From positions 1 to 48,401 of the IMG/VR virus record IMGVR_UViG_3300035698_022908: a DNA stretch of 48,401 nucleotides. One strand, 5' to 3'. The notes under the pieces were generated by a model. That model worked only from the letters and a program-made list of their open reading frames with translations, searched no databases and was not told the origin of the DNA. The stretch comes from a virus. Shown piece by piece: positions 46,268 through 48,401 of this stretch. Both the position numbers and the translations under genes were made by a program. Every line of letters begins with the position of its first letter. Positions within the stretch are counted from its first letter, which is position 1.

Positions 46268-46501
46268 CTATTTTAACATATTAGACGAAATTACTGGTTG
46301 TCCATGTTTGGGAATCTCTGTTGCTTCTGGTACTACATCAAATTCTTTACTGTGAATTATAAGCCTCCAAGAATTAGTAAGAATTTCATATGTAACCCTC
46401 ATGACTTGAGCATCTTTGGGCAAAGCATTTTTAGAAGCCAATTTAAGAATATCAGCAACTATTTGTGTTGATATATCGAGATATTTAAGTCTATTTTTCA
46501 T
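46268..46501 (-). CDS. 77-residue hypothetical protein
   Basis: A 77-residue protein: YLDISTQIVADILKLASKNA and VMRVTYEILTNSWRLIIHSK, then EFDVVPEATEIP. Mixed alpha/beta, no zinc site. It overlaps the YopX gene upstream by 4 nt. No family. Confidence 0.55.
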   Translation of the reverse strand: MKNRLKYLDISTQIVADILKLASKNALPKDAQVMRVTYEILTNSWRLIIHSKEFDVVPEATEIPKHGQPVISSNMLK

Positions 46502-46866
46502 TTAATTTTCTCCAAAAACTCTTTATTCTTAAAAAAACTACCAACAATCTCACAATCTTCATTAATAAATCTACCATTACCATCTTGGTCAAATGCTTCT
46601 TCTAGATCGTGTATAAGCATTACATTTTCACCTGTTTTTTTAGGAAATCTACCAATAGGTGCAGACATACATTTATATTTAATAAAATCTTTTTCATAGA
46701 TTTCTTTTCCATTTTTATCTTTCTTGCCAAGATACTGCATGATGATTAAATGATCTTGTCCCCAAAGAGAGGCATACTCACCCCTATAATCATCTACCAA
46801 TTCTTCCCAATATAACATCTTTTTTTCTTCTTTATCCCAAGCTCTAAATTTTTGTATATTTTTCAT
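46498..46866 (-). CDS. YopX-family phage protein
   Basis: A 122-residue second YopX protein: QKFRAWDKEEKKMLYW, and MQYLGKKDKNGKEIYEKDFI match the family's FRAWDK and KDKNGKEIYEGD signatures, ending EIVGSFFKNKEFLEKIK. It overlaps the RNA ligase by 4 nt. The two copies (this and 30755-31135) differ enough to have been acquired or duplicated long ago. Confidence 0.85.
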   Translation of the reverse strand: MKNIQKFRAWDKEEKKMLYWEELVDDYRGEYASLWGQDHLIIMQYLGKKDKNGKEIYEKDFIKYKCMSAPIGRFPKKTGENVMLIHDLEEAFDQDGNGRFINEDCEIVGSFFKNKEFLEKIK

Positions 46867-47801
46867 TTAATTTTCTCCTTTTTTAAAACTCTCTCTGCTA
46901 ACCAAGTTTTATAAAATTCAGGGAAACCAGCAGTAGATTTTCTTTTAATTTGCTTGATAAATATTTCATAAAGCTCTTTTTTAATATTTTCTTCTTCTTC
47001 AGTAATTATATCTAAATGTATTTCTTTCATTAATTTACCAATATCCCTTGGCTGAAATTCTAATTCATCTTTTTCCTTTAAATGTTGTATTGCTTTTTGC
47101 CATCTTGCTTTTGTTCTAAATCCTTCAATATATTCTCCTAAAATATCTTTTGGTTTATGACCAGTGCGCCATTCGTTTAAATGTCTTTCTTTAAACGCTG
47201 CTCTAACAAATTTTCCAAATTGAGGATAAGTTTTATTACCAAGCATCCATAATTTTTTATAATTCTTAATAACTATTCCTTCAACTGTTTCATTTCCTAA
47301 CACGCTTTTCATTTCCAAAATCTCTTTTAAATCTTCTATTGTTTTGATTTTCTTTTTAACTAACAAAGGAACAGCCTCTATTCCTAGCTTATCTGCCATT
47401 TCTTTTAACTTTTCCCATTCTTTAATCCACTTATTACCTATATGAGCACCAAAAAGGATTAAATTGTTCTTAGGTACTCTCTCATAGGCTAGAACATTAT
47501 GTTTTGGCTTAGCAAGGTATTCTGTATAAAAATATGTTTCTGGAGGGAACTCTAAAATTTTCTTTTCTATTGTAAGAATATAATTAACCGCCACCTTAAA
47601 CATTTTAGCTATATTATCAACATATATTTGAGTTCCTTTACTTCTTATCACTAACTCCTTATGTCCTTCTGTTTCAATGACACCAAAACCAAACATAGAA
47701 CCATCTACTTTCTCTGTTACCTCTACTTCGTCATCAAATAATTGTTCTATTGGTTCAGCACCTACGGCTAATATTTTTGGATAACTTGGAACTTTACTCA
47801 T
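46863..47801 (-). CDS. RNA ligase, Rnl-type nucleotidyltransferase
   Basis: About 312 residues from the ATG at 47801, which follows GGGAGAAAA; a GTG 12 nt upstream is less likely. Motif I is VTEKVDGSMFGF (nucleophile Lys31), with FYTEYLAKPKHN (motif III), VEGIVIKNYK (motif IV) and FGKFVRAAFKERH (motif V). It should join RNA ends using ATP. In phages such enzymes repair tRNAs cut by host anticodon nucleases; tRNA-His lies 1.2 kb downstream. Whether it is Rnl2- or DRB0094-like cannot be settled by eye. Confidence 0.88.
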   Translation of the reverse strand: MSKVPSYPKILAVGAEPIEQLFDDEVEVTEKVDGSMFGFGVIETEGHKELVIRSKGTQIYVDNIAKMFKVAVNYILTIEKKILEFPPETYFYTEYLAKPKHNVLAYERVPKNNLILFGAHIGNKWIKEWEKLKEMADKLGIEAVPLLVKKKIKTIEDLKEILEMKSVLGNETVEGIVIKNYKKLWMLGNKTYPQFGKFVRAAFKERHLNEWRTGHKPKDILGEYIEGFRTKARWQKAIQHLKEKDELEFQPRDIGKLMKEIHLDIITEEEENIKKELYEIFIKQIKRKSTAGFPEFYKTWLAERVLKKEKIK

Positions 47802-47910
47802 TTTTTCTCCCACAACTTACACATTCGCCATTTTTATAAATCTTTTTACAGCGACAGAATTTACATTTTGCTTTATCTATCATTGTTTTAGAATCAAATT
47901 TAGTTTTCAT
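47794..47910 (-). CDS. 38-residue zinc-ribbon peptide
   Basis: A 38-residue ORF, MKTKFDSKTMIDKAKCKFCR with CKFCRC and CVSCG knuckles giving four Cys for one zinc. It overlaps the RNA ligase start by 8 nt, and its 5' codons resemble those of the HNH gene at 32057 (ATGAAAACTAAA). Function unknown. Confidence 0.55.
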   Translation of the reverse strand: MKTKFDSKTMIDKAKCKFCRCKKIYKNGECVSCGRKNE

Positions 47911-48092
47911 TTTCCCTCCGCTTTAAAAAAACTTATAAAATCATTTTTGTCTAAAACTACTAAATCAATTCCATACTTAATTAGGGAAATGGACAAGCAT
48001 GGTAATCTTCTCGATTTTAATGCTTCATCAGAAACTTTTTTCCACATATTTTCTGTAATGCTAAAACTTCTTTTATAAACACATACTTTCAC
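47907..48092 (-). CDS. about 61-residue hypothetical protein
   Basis: A GTG at 48092 (VKVCVYKRSFSITENMWKKV) is favoured over an ATG at 48104 because GGAGATGG lies upstream at better spacing. The C-terminal half SRRLPCLSISLIKYGIDLVV then LDKNDFISFF resembles the last part of small phage resolvase-like nucleases, so it could be a fragment or a relative of the PDDEXK protein; this is weak. It overlaps the Excalibur-domain gene by 20 nt. Confidence 0.45.
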   Translation of the reverse strand: MKVCVYKRSFSITENMWKKVSDEALKSRRLPCLSISLIKYGIDLVVLDKNDFISFFKAEGK

Positions 48093-48401
48093 AAGGAATT
48101 CCATCTCCATCATTATCTCTTTTGACACAACCACAATCATTAAGTTGGAAATATGCTTCATCACAATCTGTCATTTGAGAACAATTTTTTGAACAATCAC
48201 AAACATATTTATTTGTATCCTCTTTAACTTGGGTAGAAAGTGGGTAAGAAGTAGGTGAATTTGGCATATTATATTTAATTATTTTATGATTATCTCCCAT
48301 TATCCCATCCAAGTAAATTGATAACTCATGAAATCCGCTATGATTTTTGATATATTCTCCGACAAAATGACTAAAATAAAAATCTTCATCCACTTTTTTT
48401 A
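48073..48401 (-). CDS. Excalibur-domain protein, 5' end at window edge
   Basis: The frame is open to the window edge; the first visible start is a GTG at 48393, so the true start may lie outside. The C-terminus carries the Excalibur calcium-binding motif: CSQMTDCDEAYFQLNDCGCV and RDNDGDGIPCESMC, with DxDxDG and flanking Cys. The visible N-terminus (FYFSHFVGEYIKNHSGFHEL) is not clearly a signal peptide. Excalibur domains occur mostly in Gram-positive surface proteins. Here it may bind calcium in a phage protein of unknown role. Confidence 0.75.
   Translation of the reverse strand, partial: KKVDEDFYFSHFVGEYIKNHSGFHELSIYLDGIMGDNHKIIKYNMPNSPTSYPLSTQVKEDTNKYVCDCSKNCSQMTDCDEAYFQLNDCGCVKRDNDGDGIPCESMCL

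Noticed and set aside
1-48401. CRISPR array, rRNA, integrase, insertion sequence or replication origin
   Set aside because: No regularly spaced repeats, rRNA motifs, recombinase or transposase motifs or origin-like iterons were seen by reading; mobile content is limited to HNH genes and the intein.

Overview
The window is an interior piece of a low-GC tailed double-stranded DNA phage genome (Caudoviricetes), free or integrated. The evidence is a head-gene set: small and large terminase, portal, ClpP-like protease, HK97-type prohead protease with scaffold, and an SU10-type (DUF5309-like) major capsid protein. Every supported gene lies on the minus strand, so transcription runs from high to low coordinates. 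Genes are short, tightly packed and often overlap by 4-20 nt (ATGA, TAATG). The host is bacterial: Shine-Dalgarno sites are strong (AAGGAGGTG type) and there are textbook sigma-70 promoters with 17-nt spacers. YopX-type proteins and an Excalibur domain lean weakly towards a Gram-positive-like host, but I cannot name it. TGA is used as a stop, so the genetic code looks standard.

Layout in transcription order. (1) 48.4-45.2 kb: small early-type genes (Excalibur-domain protein cut by the window edge, RNA ligase, YopX protein, zinc ribbons, a tiny membrane protein), then tRNA-His and a free-standing HNH endonuclease. (2) 45.1-39.3 kb: a DNA-modification block. It holds a PDDEXK-like protein, QueD, QueE, a nucleotide-sugar dehydrogenase, GTP cyclohydrolase I (FolE), a methyltransferase, a TGT/DpdA-like transglycosylase and two tandem ParB-domain paralogues. 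With no QueC in view, the predicted product is a 7-deazaguanine in phage DNA derived from carboxy-deazaguanine. (3) 39.3-34.4 kb: packaging. A TerS candidate overlaps TerL by 146 nt; TerL has a 346-residue LAGLIDADG intein inside its Walker A motif; a tRNA-like element and the HK97-family portal follow. (4) 34.4-27.6 kb: behind a strong promoter, a run of small genes, many with zinc ribbons, plus a ClpP-like protease, an HNH endonuclease and a second YopX protein.

(5) 27.6-5.3 kb: a roughly 22-kb glycosylation island. It contains at least ten glycosyltransferases (one a three-domain GT4-GT2-methyltransferase protein), two MAF/DUF115-like paralogues, sugar epimerases including a GDP-mannose 3,5-epimerase-like enzyme, a LicD-like transferase, a HIGH-type cytidylyltransferase, a DUF2061 membrane protein, a deacetylase-like protein, methyltransferases and two HNH endonucleases. 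A G10 tract sits in the ribosome-binding region of the epimerase gene. (6) 5.1-1.5 kb: head morphogenesis resumes from its own consensus promoter with a protease-scaffold fusion (with a nested start for the scaffold), the major capsid protein, a C2H2 zinc-finger protein and a small structural candidate. (7) 1.5-0 kb: another glycosyltransferase and an HNH endonuclease cut by the window edge. Tail genes are presumably beyond coordinate 1.

The most unusual points are the interruption of the head-gene block by a glycan-synthesis island, the deazaguanine cassette ending at the packaging genes, the intein in the ATPase P-loop, the nested scaffold start, and HNH genes that each carry a promoter placed 6-9 nt before the ATG.
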